Assembly (NCBI RefSeq): GCF_949987515.2
Contig: NC_082688.1
Span: forward strand, 102,155,893 to 102,219,892
DNA length: 64,000 bases
Direction: 5' to 3'
Source: Delphinus delphis
Lineage: Eukaryota; Chordata; Mammalia; Artiodactyla; Delphinidae
The notes beneath the pieces were generated by a model, which was not told the DNA's origin, did no database searches, and saw only the letters and a program-made list of their open reading frames with translations. This document shows positions 21,750-33,504 of the stretch, piece after piece. Position 1 is the first letter of the stretch; the number at the start of each line of letters is the position of its first letter. Position numbers and translations under genes: made by a program.

Positions 21750-22799
21750 GGATCTTGTCCTCTCTCTGGAACTCTGATGCCTGGGAGCTGGCCTCGCGGA
21801 GGCAGTGTCCTCATGGGTCCCCTGCTGGCTGCCTCTCCTCATCTGGGGTTGAGGTTCACCTGCTCAAAACTGGTTTCATTCTTTAGAAAGCTTTTCTTTG
21901 ATCGATGCCCGAGGCCACGCCATACCTCCTCCAGTCCATGAGGAATCCCGGAATCGGCCGTGCCCCGTGTTTCTCCCTCACCATTATTACATTTCAGCCT
22001 CTAGCACAGTGCCACTGGGGTCTACGAAAGCCTGGATAACTTCATCAGTGGGGGTGGGAAAACCCCAGTAACCTATTCCTTGGAGGAATTTTTTGCTTTG
22101 CTTCTGAAAAGCTGTGCTTAAGACGTAGTTTTCTCACGTGGACATACCTTGTTCCATACAACATATTGGAAGAGACCAACATCAAGTACCTTGGTAGCTG
22201 GAATCATCTATCTTTCTGAGGTCTCCTGTGTCTCCTCTGTGGAAAAGAACATCTTTTTAATGGAAATCGGCTGCTTTCAAGTATGAATGGCTATCATTAT
22301 CGAAAGAACATGGACTCGGTCGTGAGCCCTGAGCACCTATGTCCCCCCACCCATCTGTGACATGGAAAAGCTTCCCTCCTTCCCCCGGCCCCGCGCCAGG
22401 AGTTCCCTCACACTCCCGACTAATGGTCCCAACTGCATGGCAGTCACTCCTCCCTACCATGGACTCCTGAGGCTCTGTCTTTTGCACACAGTTTCTTGTC
22501 CTGTTACCTCCTCTGAGCTCAAATCACTGGATATAAGGGACTTAGAAGTCCGGATTGAACTGCTTCTCTTCCACATCCCATTGGAATGGCTCGGCAGCCC
22601 CTGTCTGCAACCTGATTTTACCTTGGAGAATACAGTGCAATATGTCGCTTTGATTATTTATTCCTCTTGATTGTGGAATTAATTTGATGACATGTTCATG
22701 GTACTCGTGTCAATCCTCTTTTCAGAAGAGAAAGCGTGGGGTGCTTCAGAAGATCAAATATTACCACCAGATACACAAACAGCCACACAAAGTTATAGA

Positions 22800-22930
22800 C
22801 CTTTTGAGCTGGAAGGGCCTTAAAGCTCATAGAGACACCCTCCCCCCTTCATTTTGTAGATAAGGAAATTGAGGCTAAACACAGAAAATCCTACTACAGG
22901 TTCTTTCTAAGAACCCAGCTTGTGCACTGA
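22800..22930 (-). mobile_element. MIR-like fragment
   Basis: CATTTTGTAGATAAGGAAAT and TTGAGGCTAAACACAG resemble reverse-strand MIR. Diverged; limits approximate. Confidence 0.45.
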
Positions 22931-23384
22931 GGTTATACCCAGATAACGTCTCTAGAAGACAGCCCTGACAAATTCTTCAATCCCTACCCCTAGTTGGGAC
23001 AACAGTGGAAATGTCCCAGATGTTTCTATACTGTTTGGGTGTTTATGGCAAAATAGAAACCTTTTTCACTGCGGATGCCCTGGGTCAACCTGTGGGTATG
23101 CTCACCGGGGGGCTCTTCCACAGCCTGGCCAGGTCCCCTTTCCTTCGAGGTAGACAAGAAAGAGAGAGAGATTTCACGGCTGAGAATTTGGGTTTGCTTG
23201 CCTTGCGTCTTCGTGTGTCGGTTTCACCCCTTTTAGGAGAGCCATGTGAATTCATCACAGGGTCAGGGAAGTAAAAACCTCTGAGATGTGTCCAGGGTTA
23301 CTCAAGACATGAGTGTGCGTATTTAAAAGTGCCGCGTTCTTTCCTTCGCTCCACGCAGGAGCACCTTCAGTGTGACGAAATGGG

Positions 23385-23590
23385 AAGAAACCCAGGCTCT
23401 GGAAGTAACCTGTTGGGGTTTGAATCAACCCAGCTATGTGCTCTCTCAGCTTTGCAAACTCCCCCAAATTCTTTGAAATTGTCTTGAGTTTTCATGTCTT
23501 CACCTTTCAAAGTGGGGACCATCCCTACCACGCAAGCTGCCTTGGGGTTCAAGTGAGACCAAATACGTGAAGTAAGTCCTCACGAAATGT
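23385..23590 (+). mobile_element. MIR SINE
   Basis: GGGGTTTGAATCAACCCAGC, then TTGTCTTGAGTTTTCATGTC and TTCAAAGTGGGGACCATCCC resemble MIR in sense orientation. Confidence 0.6.
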
Positions 23591-23783
23591 GCCTTTCTTG
23601 TCTCTGCCGGGCCTGGGTAAGATCTGGAACTCTCCACGAGCATGATTGATGTTCCTTTTTTTTTTCAAAGATAATTTGGAAGGTGGGTGCAAGTTAGTTC
23701 TGCACACAACAGTCCCTTTCCAAAAGGTGGCCTCTTATATAATTATGTATGACTAGAGACAAAGTGTTAATAAGACCTGGAGC

Positions 23784-23918
23784 GGGGGACTTCCCTGTCA
23801 GTCCAGTGGTTAAGACTCCATGCTTCCAGTGCAGGGGGTGTGGGTTCGATCCCTGGTCGGGGAACTAAGATCCCACATGCGGTGCAGCTCGGCCAAAAAA
23901 AAAAAAAAAAAAAAAGAA
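23784..23918 (+). mobile_element. Short CHR-type SINE
   Basis: GGGGGACTTCCCTGTCAGTC head, GCTCGGCCAAAAA tail. Target duplication AAGACCTGGAG at 23772-23782 and 23919-23929. Lies in the region downstream of the DOCK5 stop. Confidence 0.93.
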
Positions 23919-25068
23919 AAGACCTGGAGGGGATTTTAAGTGGTAAGAAAAGAGCAGGAAGGGACAATGTCTGCAGGGCTGACATGGTGCCTGGAGCAGC
24001 TTCTGAGAAGTTGCTGGGCAGACTGGCTGGAGGGGATTCGTGGGTTTCACCCTGCTTTCCAGGCTGCCGTTAAAACAGAAGGACGTAAACTAGGTCACAG
24101 AAGAAACAAACCTGAAGCCTGTCCCTTCCGAGCTGTAGGGATGAGTTGTGAGCCTGGTCTTTGGTCAGAGGCTGAGGACATCGGATACACCGGTGCCCAA
24201 ATATCTTCCCTTTTTTAACGTAACATTTTCCCATAGGATTCCCTTTCCACATCCATGGAAATCCTAGATCTCTCCTGCCTGAGTACAAAGGATTCCAGGT
24301 AATGTTGTGAATAGTAGGTCACAGGGGACACTGGACAGTTCATCTCCTTGGGAAACTATTAGGTCAGAGAGTTATATTTGACAAAAGATCCTAAGGAATG
24401 TCTGTCCTGAAGTCAAAGAGGAAAACTGCAAAGAAATGCCTTAGGATTACCTTAAATGTAGGAGAGATGAGGGGCAGGGCATAAAAAAAGAAACAACTGG
24501 TCTTTATATTCCTTGATAAGACCTGTGAAGTATTGAAGTAACCCCCAAATTGTCACAACTTTTGTGGATGTTGGTTTATGGGATTTTTTTTTTTAATCCT
24601 TTTTTTTCCTCTCTGTCCTGGTGACTTGTCTTGCTTTGAGATTTTTTTTTTTTTTCAAGAATTGTTTTCGTTCAACATATATTAAGCTCTTACTGAATGC
24701 CAGGCACCTTCCTAGACCCCCAGGCTGTGGCGATCCAGTGTGTTCTAAGGGAACAGCCCCGGGATATAAGGACTGCGGTGTGCCGTTGGATTGGCAAGAG
24801 AGTGGGGTTAGAGGAAAGGGAAACCCTAAATCGGGCTGCTGGGCCATGGGTTCCCTCCCCCTCCTCCACCTTCATGCCTCGATTCCAGAATTACAGTCAT
24901 TTTCCCCTGTCAGACCCCTTAGAAACAACTGCCACCCTCGGATCCCTAAGACAAAAACCAGCGATAAAGCAGGATCTGAGGTAACAATCTCTCATGGCTA
25001 ACTCTTCCCAAGCTTCAAGGGTCCCGCCCCTCTGCTTGCCCCCAGATCGTGGGGTGATTTCTTGTTTT

Positions 25069-25273
25069 TTTTTTTTTTTTTGTGGTACGCAGGCCTCTCA
25101 CTGTTGTGGCCTCTCCCTCTGCGGAGCACAGGCTCCGGACGCGCAGGCTCAGCAGCCATGGCTCACGGGCCCAGCTGCTCTGCGGCATGTGGGATCTTCC
25201 CGGACCGGGGCACGAACCCGTGTCCCCTGCATCAGCAGGTGAACTCTCAACCACTGCGCCACCAGGGAAGCCC
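25069..25273 (-). mobile_element. Long CHR-2-like cetacean SINE
   Basis: T-run, TGGTACGCAGGCCTCTCACT, ending CCACCAGGGAAGCCC. Exact target duplication GATTTCTTGTTTT either side. Confidence 0.94.
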
Positions 25274-25303
25274 GATTTCTTGTTTTAAAATTAAGACATA
25301 ACT

Positions 25304-25416
25304 GGGACTTCCCTGGTGGACCAGTGGTTAAGACTCCGCACTTCCACTGCAGGGGGCACAGGTTCGATCCCTGATCCGGGAACTAAGATCCTGCAAGCCA
25401 CGTGGCACGGCCAAAA
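25304..25416 (+). mobile_element. Short CHR-type SINE, inverted relative to its neighbour
   Basis: GGGACTTCCCTGGTGGACCA head, GGCACGGCCAAAAAA tail; target duplication AAATTAAGA(C/T)ATAACT. It begins 31 bases after the opposite-strand SINE, so shared tRNA-derived heads form an inverted repeat. Confidence 0.94.
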
Positions 25417-26624
25417 AAATTAAGATATAACTTCCATACAGTTAAGGGCACAAATCTTAGTGTATAGGTGGATGCACTTTTACAGTAGTGTCTACCCATG
25501 TCACCGCCTCTCAGATCCACAGGCTACTCCCAGCCCCACAGAAGTTTCCTCGTGTCATGCTGTCATGTTATAAAAGGTATTTAGAAGGCCCTTCAATATG
25601 TACTTCCCTTCCTCTCACTTCTCAGCTATAATGAAAAGGGGAGGAAAACCCCACCATCAACACAAAACAAGACCGTGAAGGGTGTACCTTTCGGCAGGTC
25701 AATTTGTAGTCAGTCCCTGGACCTCAGTTTCCTCATGAAATCATATATATCTAAGGTTACATGATTTTTAGAATCCTTTTAGCCCTAGCTTTTATTCCAA
25801 GTGAATGAAAAAGAGAATCAGAAGAAACCTAAGTTTCTCTTCAAAGGCTTTTAGGTCCATGCTCCATGACTAAGTGGGATTGTGAAATGAAATTGGAAAA
25901 GGTAAGTTGCTCTTTGGGTGGGTTGAGAATGGAACCATCAGTTCTAATCTACAAAAGGAAAAGGTTTTCCTTTCAAGTTGATGACTTCAGGCTGACTCCT
26001 GCAGTCTGGCCAAGGCTCGTCTCCTTTATGTGCTGCCCAGATTCATCCAGTAGTGAAATTGTGTGAGTTGTTCACCCAAACTTTGTCAAAAGCTCAGTTG
26101 CCTTGATGTTGTAAACTAGTCGGATTTCAAACATGAACGGTTAAGAAGACGTGCGTTGAAGTAGAAGAATTTTGTTCACATTTGCTGTTATTTATTTTTT
26201 AAATTAAAAATGAAACTGTATTTTAAAGTTTATTGTGTATTTAGTTGATTATTACCCTTATATTAATTGAACTCATTCCTGGACTTCTCCTCATTGACAC
26301 ATCACACCCACCATCTCTTCTGGTCTCATTTCATTACTGGTCCTATTTGTTTAAACTTGTTCTGTGGGATCATAGAGTCACCTTTGCCTGGAAGCAATAA
26401 AAACCGTAAACGATTTGGTTTTTACTTTACCTCCACCCACACCCCGTTCATCCCTTGGCATCTGAGCTGACAGTTTACAACAATTTATTTAATACGATTA
26501 GTATTAAATAAGTATAAAATAAGTCCTATTTCTTCACTCATTCACCACGGATAATTAGGCAGAGTTAAAGGGAAATAAAGAGGTTAAAAGGTATATCAAA
26601 TAACTTACATTGAAAGGATGGGAG

Positions 26625-26795
26625 CGGATTCTCAAACCAAGTTCAACAAAGTAGGTTGAACCCGGGAAGAGGCCACATCCCAGACCAATTAGATCAGAAT
26701 TTCCGAGGGAAGGGAGTGGGACCCAGGCATTAGTATTTCTTTTCAATCTCTCCATGTTATCCCAATGTCAGGCCAAGGTTGAGAACCATTGCCTT
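26625..26795 (+). mobile_element. MER5-like DNA transposon remnant
   Basis: CCAGACCAATTAGATCAGAA, GTGGGACCCAGGCATTAGTA and CCAAGGTTGAGAACCATTG are diagnostic of MER5A/B. Confidence 0.75.
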
Positions 26796-27004
26796 AGAGG
26801 AAATAACAGCTTTAGCAAATCAGTGTTCAAGGTGCTTTTCTTAAACTCCCTGCTGGTGGTGAGTCAGATTGGAAAGAGGGGGCAGCCTCACTCCGGTTAG
26901 AATAACACCACTGTCTTAAGTCCTGGGTTGATGCATAGATTTTTTTTTTTTATTTTAAAGAACGTGTCCTAGTACTTTAAAACATGTGCAATTTATTGCC
27001 TTTC

Positions 27005-27150
27005 AGAGCAATGATGCTGCACTGCCTGTGTACATAAGAATCACCAGAATGCTTATTAAAAATGCAAATGGCTTGGACCCCAGAGAGAGACTCTGAGTCA
27101 ATAAACCTGGGGAATCTTTTTGAATCTTGTGTCCCTATTGAGAAATACTA
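27005..27150 (+). mobile_element. MER5-like DNA transposon remnant
   Basis: CATAAGAATCACCAGAATGC, TTAAAAATGCAAATGGCTTG and GACCCCAGAGAGAGACTCTG resemble MER5/MER58-type hAT elements. Diverged. Confidence 0.55.
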
Positions 27151-28384
27151 CCTTAGAGCATCTTCCGCTGTCAAGATGTGTACGTGCTGTTATCTTGTGC
27201 AGTGATTCTTAGCTTTTTTTCCAGTCACCTTGAGGATACTACAACTTCTAAAACTTTTGCTAAAAATGGTCTATCTTCAAGCCGTTCTTTCTGTTACTTG
27301 ATCATTTAAAGCCATCTACATTTGAGAACTCGTCTCATTAAAATGTATCATTTGGTATGTTTCCCCATCCTTTATTTTGAAAGGCTGCCAGACTTTTTTT
27401 GAAGCTATGTTTCCCCTTTTTTTATTTGGAAATGTTTCGGACTACTTAGAAGTTATTCAGATTCAGGAAAGTGTTTATAATTTTAATAAAGTGGTCATTT
27501 TCTTTCCTTCCCCTTAGTCACTTGAGCCATTTGAGAATCAAATACTCAACATGTTCATCCCAAGCCTCTAACCTCAGCATCGGGGAGCTGAATGAGTATC
27601 ATCTTTACATCCCAGTCAGAGAGGCCCACAGCTACCTCCGAAGAAATTGTCCCAAAGACACGCTCTGGTGAAGGAAAGCTGATGTTCCCAACAGGATGTA
27701 TTAGATAAATGGGTGTGTGGCCTTCCTCTTGTAATGTGTTAACTAACGCAAAGATTGTTTTTATAAAAACAGAAATAGTTCCTGAGTGGCGACTTTAAGC
27801 CCCTTATTCTGCCTTGTAAGTATTGATTAATGAAATAATGCAGGTTTGCCTTTTGTTCCATAAAGAAACATAAGGTAGATTGTAAACCACATCACTGCTT
27901 AATTTTATTAAAATGAAATTGAGGTAGTTCTTTGATTCAGTTTTAGAGATTCCTCAGTAGGAGATACTTGGGAAATCTGTTGTATGGTAGTAAGTATATG
28001 CTTTAAAAAGTAAGGGTTTTCTCTCCTGTGGAATGTTTCTGACCTCTGTTCCAGTTCCTTAGCACAAGTCCTGCCCTTTTTTGAAGAGGTGGAAGGAGGC
28101 TCCATCTTTCTGATTAAAAGAGGAAAAAAGGCTTAGACCTTTGCCGTGCAAATAGAGGCACAATTTGTTGCTGTGACATCAGGCAAGTTATCTGAGATTT
28201 GGGTTTTTCAAATGGCCTCATAGCCACTGGGGAATTATGAGAATAAATGAGAAAGCTGGTGTCATAGTGTCTGGGACCTCATGGAGAAATGGTCACCGGG
28301 AAAACTAAGTTGACACATGAGCCCCAGTAACCAAATAACTGGGCTTCCAAGTCCAAGCTCATTGGCTGTCATCATAGTGCAATA

Positions 28385-28545
28385 CAGGAGCACTTGACCT
28401 TGGAACCCAGCAGAACCAGGTGGGTCTCGTAAACTCTTGGAGCTCTGGTTTCCTCCTTTTAAAGGGAAGACAATATTTACTTTCCAAGGCCGATACAAGC
28501 GTTAATGAAAATATTTATGCATCTGTCTAGCCCATTGCTGGAGAA
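28385..28545 (+). mobile_element. MIR-like fragment
   Basis: GAGCTCTGGTTTCCTCCTTT and adjoining AAGGGAAGACAATATTTAC resemble the MIR 3' half in sense orientation. Confidence 0.5.
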
Positions 28546-29132
28546 TGAGTGGTGGCCATGCTGTTCGACCAGAGGAAACAGGAACGCCTGAATCCTGTCT
28601 TCAGCTGACTACAATCCATGTGTTTCTTAAGAGAAATACCAAAAACCTCAGACACGTGAATGCTATTATTTTTAGGCCTTGGTCCAAACCTCAGTGTGCA
28701 CCGCTCGCTCTGATGACCTTGGAGGAACCACGTGGAGCCGGAAGGAGCATTGGACGAGGCCTCCTTTCCCCAAGGCCTGTCTCAGGTTCCGGTTGACTTT
28801 CAAAGAGATTAGAGGCAATCTGGGAGGGAAGCTTTGGCCATGGCCCTATCTTGCTTCTGTAGGGTATGGTCAAAGAGAAAGCTACCACCCCATAGAAAAC
28901 CGGATTGACTCAGTATTGGCCAGGGACCAATTGTCCTGTGGGTTCAGGGTGCAGGTTGGTGGTGGTGGAAGTGAGCCATGAGATTCCTTTAGTCAACAAT
29001 AACGGTCCCTTTGTGTTATCTCTCCTGTCCTCTGCCCCCTGTCGACACACTTGGGGGACCCCCTTTGGGGGCTTACATTGTCCCACCCCGACCAGAGTTC
29101 TGAGTTAGAGAAAGACTTCATATTTATGCCAC

Positions 29133-29138
29133 TTTATT
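29133..29138 (-). terminator. GNRH1: GNRH1 polyadenylation signal AATAAA
   Basis: TTTATT on the plus strand reads AATAAA on the minus strand, about 136 bases after the GNRH1 stop. It gives a 3' UTR of roughly 160 bases, about what is known for GNRH1. Confidence 0.75.
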
Positions 29139-29273
29139 CCCAACACAGTACTTCATCATGTGCAACCTGGCATAAGAATTTCTGAAATTCACACAATTTA
29201 CAGATATTGAATGGGTCACAGATTTCAAAGTCAGAATTACACTTGTGTTGTCAATTTTTCTGGTCCAGTGGAT

Positions 29274-29312
29274 TTACATCTTCTGCCCAGTTTCCTCTTC
29301 GATCAGACTTTC
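29274..29312 (-). CDS. GNRH1: GNRH1 exon 4: C-terminus of GAP and stop
   Basis: Acceptor TTTTCAG before 29312. Encodes [12 protein letters not shown] then TAA (29276-29274). Remembered human end is ...GQKKI, so the tail is one residue shorter and ends differently. Short but clear, because [11 protein letters not shown] is diagnostic. Confidence 0.94.
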   Translation of the reverse strand, partial: ESLIEEETGQKM

Positions 29313-32300
29313 CTGAAAAATATGTGAGTAGCAAATATATCAATGTTGCTTTTCTGAGCTGAGTTTCATTATGTTTGAACATTTTAATTTCTGAAATATC
29401 GATATAGAAAGAATAGATCCATTTGTTTTTGCACACTAGAAAATGCTAGAGAGCTAGATCATGTCTTTATAAGTCGTTTAATAAGCATAATATCTACATT
29501 AATAGTTTAAAGGTAGGATGTGAGGACAGAGGTGAAAAAAGGTCTGATCCTTTTGTCTGTGTTTTTTTTTTTTAATGGCTGAGTCGGGTCTTAGTTGCGG
29601 CATATGGGATCTCTGTTGCAGCGCGTGGGCTTCTAGTTGTGGTGTGCGGGTTTTCTCTCTCTAGTTGTGACGCGCAGGCTCCAGAGCACGTGGGCTCTGT
29701 AGTTTGCAGCCCACGGGCTCTAGTTGAGGCGAGCGAGCTCAATAGTTGTGACACGCGGGCTTAGTTGCCCTGAGGCATGTGGGATCTTAGTTCCCCAACC
29801 AGGGATTGAACCCACGTCCCCTCCATTGGAAGTCAGATTCTTTACCACTGGACCACCAGGGAAGTCCCCATCCATCTGTTATGAATCCAGTCTTTGCCTC
29901 AATTCTGTCTTTCTAATATCATGTTTGGATAATTTCATTCCTTGCTATTAGTTTTATCATGAGGTAAACAGGATTAGAAAAAGAAAGGAAATAAGTATGT
30001 CTGTCCACTTTTTCTCTGTCCTATGGGTGTAGAAATTGAAGTCAATGGAGAAAATAAAAACAATTGCTCATCTTTATATATGACGTATTCAGGCTTTTTC
30101 TGCTCCTGGGCATAGCTGAAAATTAACTGTGATGCCTTCTAACTGCTGTAAATAAGTGGACCATGGAGCTCAGAGAACATCAGAATTGAATTCAGGTTTC
30201 AATTTCTATATTCAGTTCTCTTTATACATTTTTTTAAATCAAAAACCTACGTTGGTTTAGTAGAGTTCCATCTTGGGTGGGAATTTGGAAAATTAGTATT
30301 GTCCAGTCAGAAAACTGGAAGTCAAATCTGTGGCTCTGAATTATAAATTTACTAGTTTGGGAGTTTTTATTCCAAAGAGAAAGAAAATTAATTAGAGCAC
30401 CATTTTTGATTTCTACATTTCCCAGGGAGAACCGTGTTATACCAAGAACTGTTGAAGAATCCAGTGGAGAGGTGTGGATTAGTCTAGAGAAGAATAGTCT
30501 AGAGAGTTTGATGAACATACTTGAAGAACTGACATGTAGCAGTGGGAAGAAACTTGTTTTGTCAGTCATCCCGTAGGCTAGAGCTGAGATTAATAGATAA
30601 AGGTCCCAAAGAGATTTCAATTTAAGAAAAAAAGAAAAAGTGTTCCAATCATTATTACTGTCTAACCACTGAAAAGGGGTGTTATGGAATGGCAAGGGCC
30701 CAATACAGGAGGAATTCAGGCAGTCAGGAAGGTAAGCCCTGCAGTAGCTAGAGATGGTTGTCCTAAGTGGATGACCAAAGTGGTGGTGCCCAGGGCCCAT
30801 CCATGTTATTAACCCTGTAACTCACCAGAGCTCCTCTCAGGTCCCTGAGTGGAGAACGGCGCTGGTGTACGGTGCACTCAAAGCGCTGAGGTCCTGCTGG
30901 TTGATCAACCTCTTTGGCTATCTGCAAAAACAAGAATGTGATTCTTGGAGATGGAGATACAGACGTGAAATGGTATTTTCCATTTCCACCAAAAGCTGTG
31001 TGTGGGAAGTGAAGTCAAGGGGGTTGTGGGACTGAGAATGCTGAGACTTGGGATGGAGACTTAAAAGATCATAGAAATGCTGTCAGACACTTCTACAGAT
31101 CGGTGTGCAGTTCTGGAGGAAATGGGCCATAATAAGGAGAGAGGCTATTTGTCTCCTTACAGTTGATGAGAATGAAGCCCTTCAAGCCTCGTCACAGGAT
31201 GGTATACAAAAAAATGCAAGAGCTTATAGTTATGACGAAGGGTGATCTCATTTTCAAGTTTTTACTAAATATGTGCTAGTTAGAAGAGAGTTGCTTCACA
31301 TATAGTCTGTGGAGAGGGAATGTCAGATTCTGGGCTTCTTTGTTTCGTACTAAATTATCTTTATTATTTCTCCAAAATGAGATATTTCTTTTCAGTGAAA
31401 ACTAAATGGTTTTAAGTTTCTCTAGCTATGTTTCCCATTCTCAGCTCTATATTGAGTGTCCAGCCCTGAATCATTCATCCTTTAGGGCCTGGTTCGTTTC
31501 CCATTAACTTAAAAAACAATAACAACTGTCTTTCATTTATCCACTAACATCTTTTTGGATTAAGCAGCCAAGATATATGGCTTCGCTCATGTGATCCTCA
31601 CATGGCCCCAAGAAGTCACATTTTATAGATGAAAAAACCCAAGTACCTGTGTCAGTTCTGGTACTAGCACTGAAAACTAATTTCTATGGAATCAAATCCA
31701 GCATATTGTCCAGAATGTATTTTGTCTTCTTGAGCTTGCTAACTCCTCTCCTCTAGGGACCTCCAATTTCTTTGCTTGAGTGCCCATATCATTAAAAAGA
31801 AATTGGAGGGACTTCCCTGGTGGCGCAGTGGTTGAGAATCCACCTGCCAATGCAGGGGACACGGGTTCGAGCCCTGGTCCGGGAAGATTCCACATGTCGT
31901 GGAGCAACTAAGCCCGTGCGCCACAACTACTGAGCCCATGCGCCACAACTACTGAAGCCCACGCACCTAGAGCAAGTGCTCCTCAACAAGAAAAGCCACC
32001 ACAACGGGAAGCCCACGCACCGCAACGACCACTCGATGCCACTAGAGAAAGCCCGCACGCAGCAACGAAGACCCAACGCAGCCAAAAATAAATAAAATTA
32101 AATCTTTAAAAAAAAAAAAATTGTAGAGCATGCACCCTTGATAAGGATACTTATTTATGTTATAAAAGTGTACTGCTGACCTAATATCACAGATATTTTT
32201 AAAACATGAAATTACAAAAAAAAAAAATAGGCAGAATTCTAAGATTTTCTTTCCAAATCCCAAAGAATCATCTTGTGCTAGAGACCTTGGCTCCGTCCAC

Positions 32301-32718
32301 TTGTTTCTAATTCCTTTGGCAAATCTATATCCTCAGAGTACGACACACCCCTTTGCGCTTGCTTATTGGTCTGAGGATTATTCCTGCTCTTTGTCCCATT
32401 AGTCCCTGTCTGAATTGAAAGCAGGAATGGGACTTGACTTTGGAAGTGCCTTATCACCCCCGGAATACCTAGGTTGGAGCCAAGAACCGGTAGCACTGTT
32501 GGACGCATGCAGGATGTTGGCATCGTTCAGTTGCATCACGTAAGCCATGTCTCATTTTGAAGCTGAGAGAAACTTACCTCTTGGAAAGAATCAAGTACGT
32601 TTTCAGCATTTCTCTTTCCTCCGGGGCGCAACCCATAGGACCAGTGCTGGCTGGAGCAGCCCACCACACAGAGAGTCAGCAGAATAAGTCCAGCTAGAAG
32701 TTTTGGACTCGGCTCCAT
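29274..32718 (-). CDS. GNRH1: GNRH1, prepro-gonadotropin-releasing hormone 1 (complete coding sequence)
   Basis: Encodes the precursor of GnRH, the hypothalamic decapeptide that makes the pituitary release LH and FSH. Exons are 32718-32578, 30921-30826 and 29312-29274 on the minus strand; 47 + 32 + 12 codons give 91 residues plus stop (human 92). Seen: signal peptide residues 1-23 ([20 protein letters not shown] then CSS); [10 protein letters not shown] at 24-33; amidation Gly and dibasic site GKR at 34-36; GnRH-associated peptide at 37-91. The first Gln becomes pyroglutamate and the last Gly is amidated (family knowledge). All splice sites are canonical and the frame is unbroken, so the gene looks functional. 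It lies tail-to-tail with DOCK5 and downstream of KCTD9 on the same strand. Confidence 0.97.
29562..29868 (-). mobile_element. Full-length about 300-bp CHR-type SINE in GNRH1 intron 3
   Basis: AATGGCTGAGTCGGGTCTTA, CAATAGTTGTGACACGCGGG, ending CCACCAGGGAAGTCCCC. It sits between GNRH1 exons 3 and 4, sense relative to GNRH1. Confidence 0.9.
30000..30800. other. GNRH1 intron 3, unique sequence
   Basis: No recognisable repeat. A 188-codon minus-strand open frame (30800-30234) starts just after exon 3 but is out of its frame and resembles no family. Treated as chance. Confidence 0.4.
30826..30921 (-). CDS. GNRH1: GNRH1 exon 3: GnRH-associated peptide
   Basis: Acceptor TTTTTGCAG before 30921, donor GTGAGT after 30826; 32 codons. 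Reads [20 protein letters not shown], then [12 protein letters not shown]. It matches the known GAP block ...[21 protein letters not shown] with substitutions. HQRRSPL replaces HQPRSPL and adds a dibasic pair at precursor residues 68-69. Confidence 0.95.
30930..31800. other. GNRH1 intron 2, mostly unique sequence
   Basis: No exon or RNA gene seen. A diverged MIR-like piece lies around 31550-31680 (GTCACATTTTATAGATGAAA). Confidence 0.4.
31809..32117 (+). mobile_element. Full-length about 300-bp CHR-type SINE in GNRH1 intron 2
   Basis: GGACTTCCCTGGTGGCGCAG head, GCGCCACAACTACTGAGCCC, GACCCAACGCAGCCAAAAAT, A-run tail. Target duplication AAATTG(G/T)AG. Antisense to GNRH1. Confidence 0.93.
32578..32718 (-). 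CDS. GNRH1: GNRH1 exon 2: start codon, signal peptide, decapeptide
   Basis: ATG at 32718-32716; exon ends ...SFQE before donor GTAAGT (32577 downward). CCTTAG directly precedes the base before the ATG, so exon 2 probably begins at 32719 and the 5' UTR is spliced on from exon 1. An upstream in-frame ATG (MVTLMFLR...) lies in the intron and would spoil the signal peptide, so the MEPSPK start was chosen. Confidence 0.96.
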
Positions 32719-33504
32719 TCTAAGGAACATCAATGTGACCATAAAAATAGACCCAGACTGCGTTGAGCCAAGACTCCTTTGGTGAAAAGCCTAACACTGG
32801 TGTCACTAACCCGGCAGAAGACGGAAGTGGGAGTCATCTGTGGTTTTCACATGCAGGTACTTGCTTGCCTTGAGTTTCCTAGCCACTGGGGACAACATCA
32901 CTCCTTTAAACTCACATGTTGAGTGCTTTTTAGAACTAAACCTTTTTTTTTTTTAGAACTAAACTATTTTAATGTGTATTATTTATTTGGTTATCCAAAC
33001 CTCAGGATTCCTCCTTTATCAAATTCACTTTTTGTCTTCATATTCCCCAGTCCCGCCCCGTGGTTGGTTTTCAGTCCTGAGATAAAGAGAATCGGGCCAT
33101 CTGCTCTGAAAAGGGGCTCCTACTAGGAGTCTCTGGCTAATATAAGTTGCTTGACATTAAATGGCTACCCTATGGTGCTAATTACATTTTGCCGAGCATC
33201 TGTCCTCTAGTCTTCCACACATTGCCGCTGGCTGGACCATCTGTGAGTGTGAGAGAGGAGTCCACGCTTTTGAAAGCACGGGGTTCCACACCAGCTGCCT
33301 CCGTGGCCAAGGCAGCCTTGAATTATTGAATTACATGTGGAATTCTCACAAAGGAATTTTCACTGGTGGGGAAGGGGCCAAAGACAAAATCAAATATTGG
33401 TTGATGAGCTGCTTCGATTCCCCAAAGTCTGGATCTCTGTGGCTGGAGGTGACAAGGATCAGGAAGGCCAAGGTTTCTTTAGACACCGGGTGGCCTTAGC
33501 TCTT

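Larger units (their letters stand above)
21750..28300 (+). other. DOCK5: DOCK5 3' UTR and downstream region, end uncertain
   Basis: No further open frame follows the DOCK5 stop. In human the long DOCK5 3' UTR ends close to the GNRH1 3' end, so much of this stretch is probably transcribed. Candidate polyadenylation signals AATAAA are at about 26396, 27485-27490 and 28242-28247; the last two are followed by GT-rich sequence. The stretch also holds MIR pieces, a short SINE, an inverted SINE pair (25069-25416) and MER5-like pieces. The exact transcript end cannot be fixed by eye. Confidence 0.5.

Noticed and set aside
27471..27671. Possible extra exon between DOCK5 and GNRH1
   Set aside because: A 66-codon frame with no recognisable domain and no clear splice pairing; better explained as DOCK5 3' UTR or intergenic sequence.
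30234..30800. A 188-codon minus-strand open frame in GNRH1 intron 3
   Set aside because: It resembles no family, is out of frame with exon 3, lacks domain-like composition and lies wholly in an intron. Probably chance.
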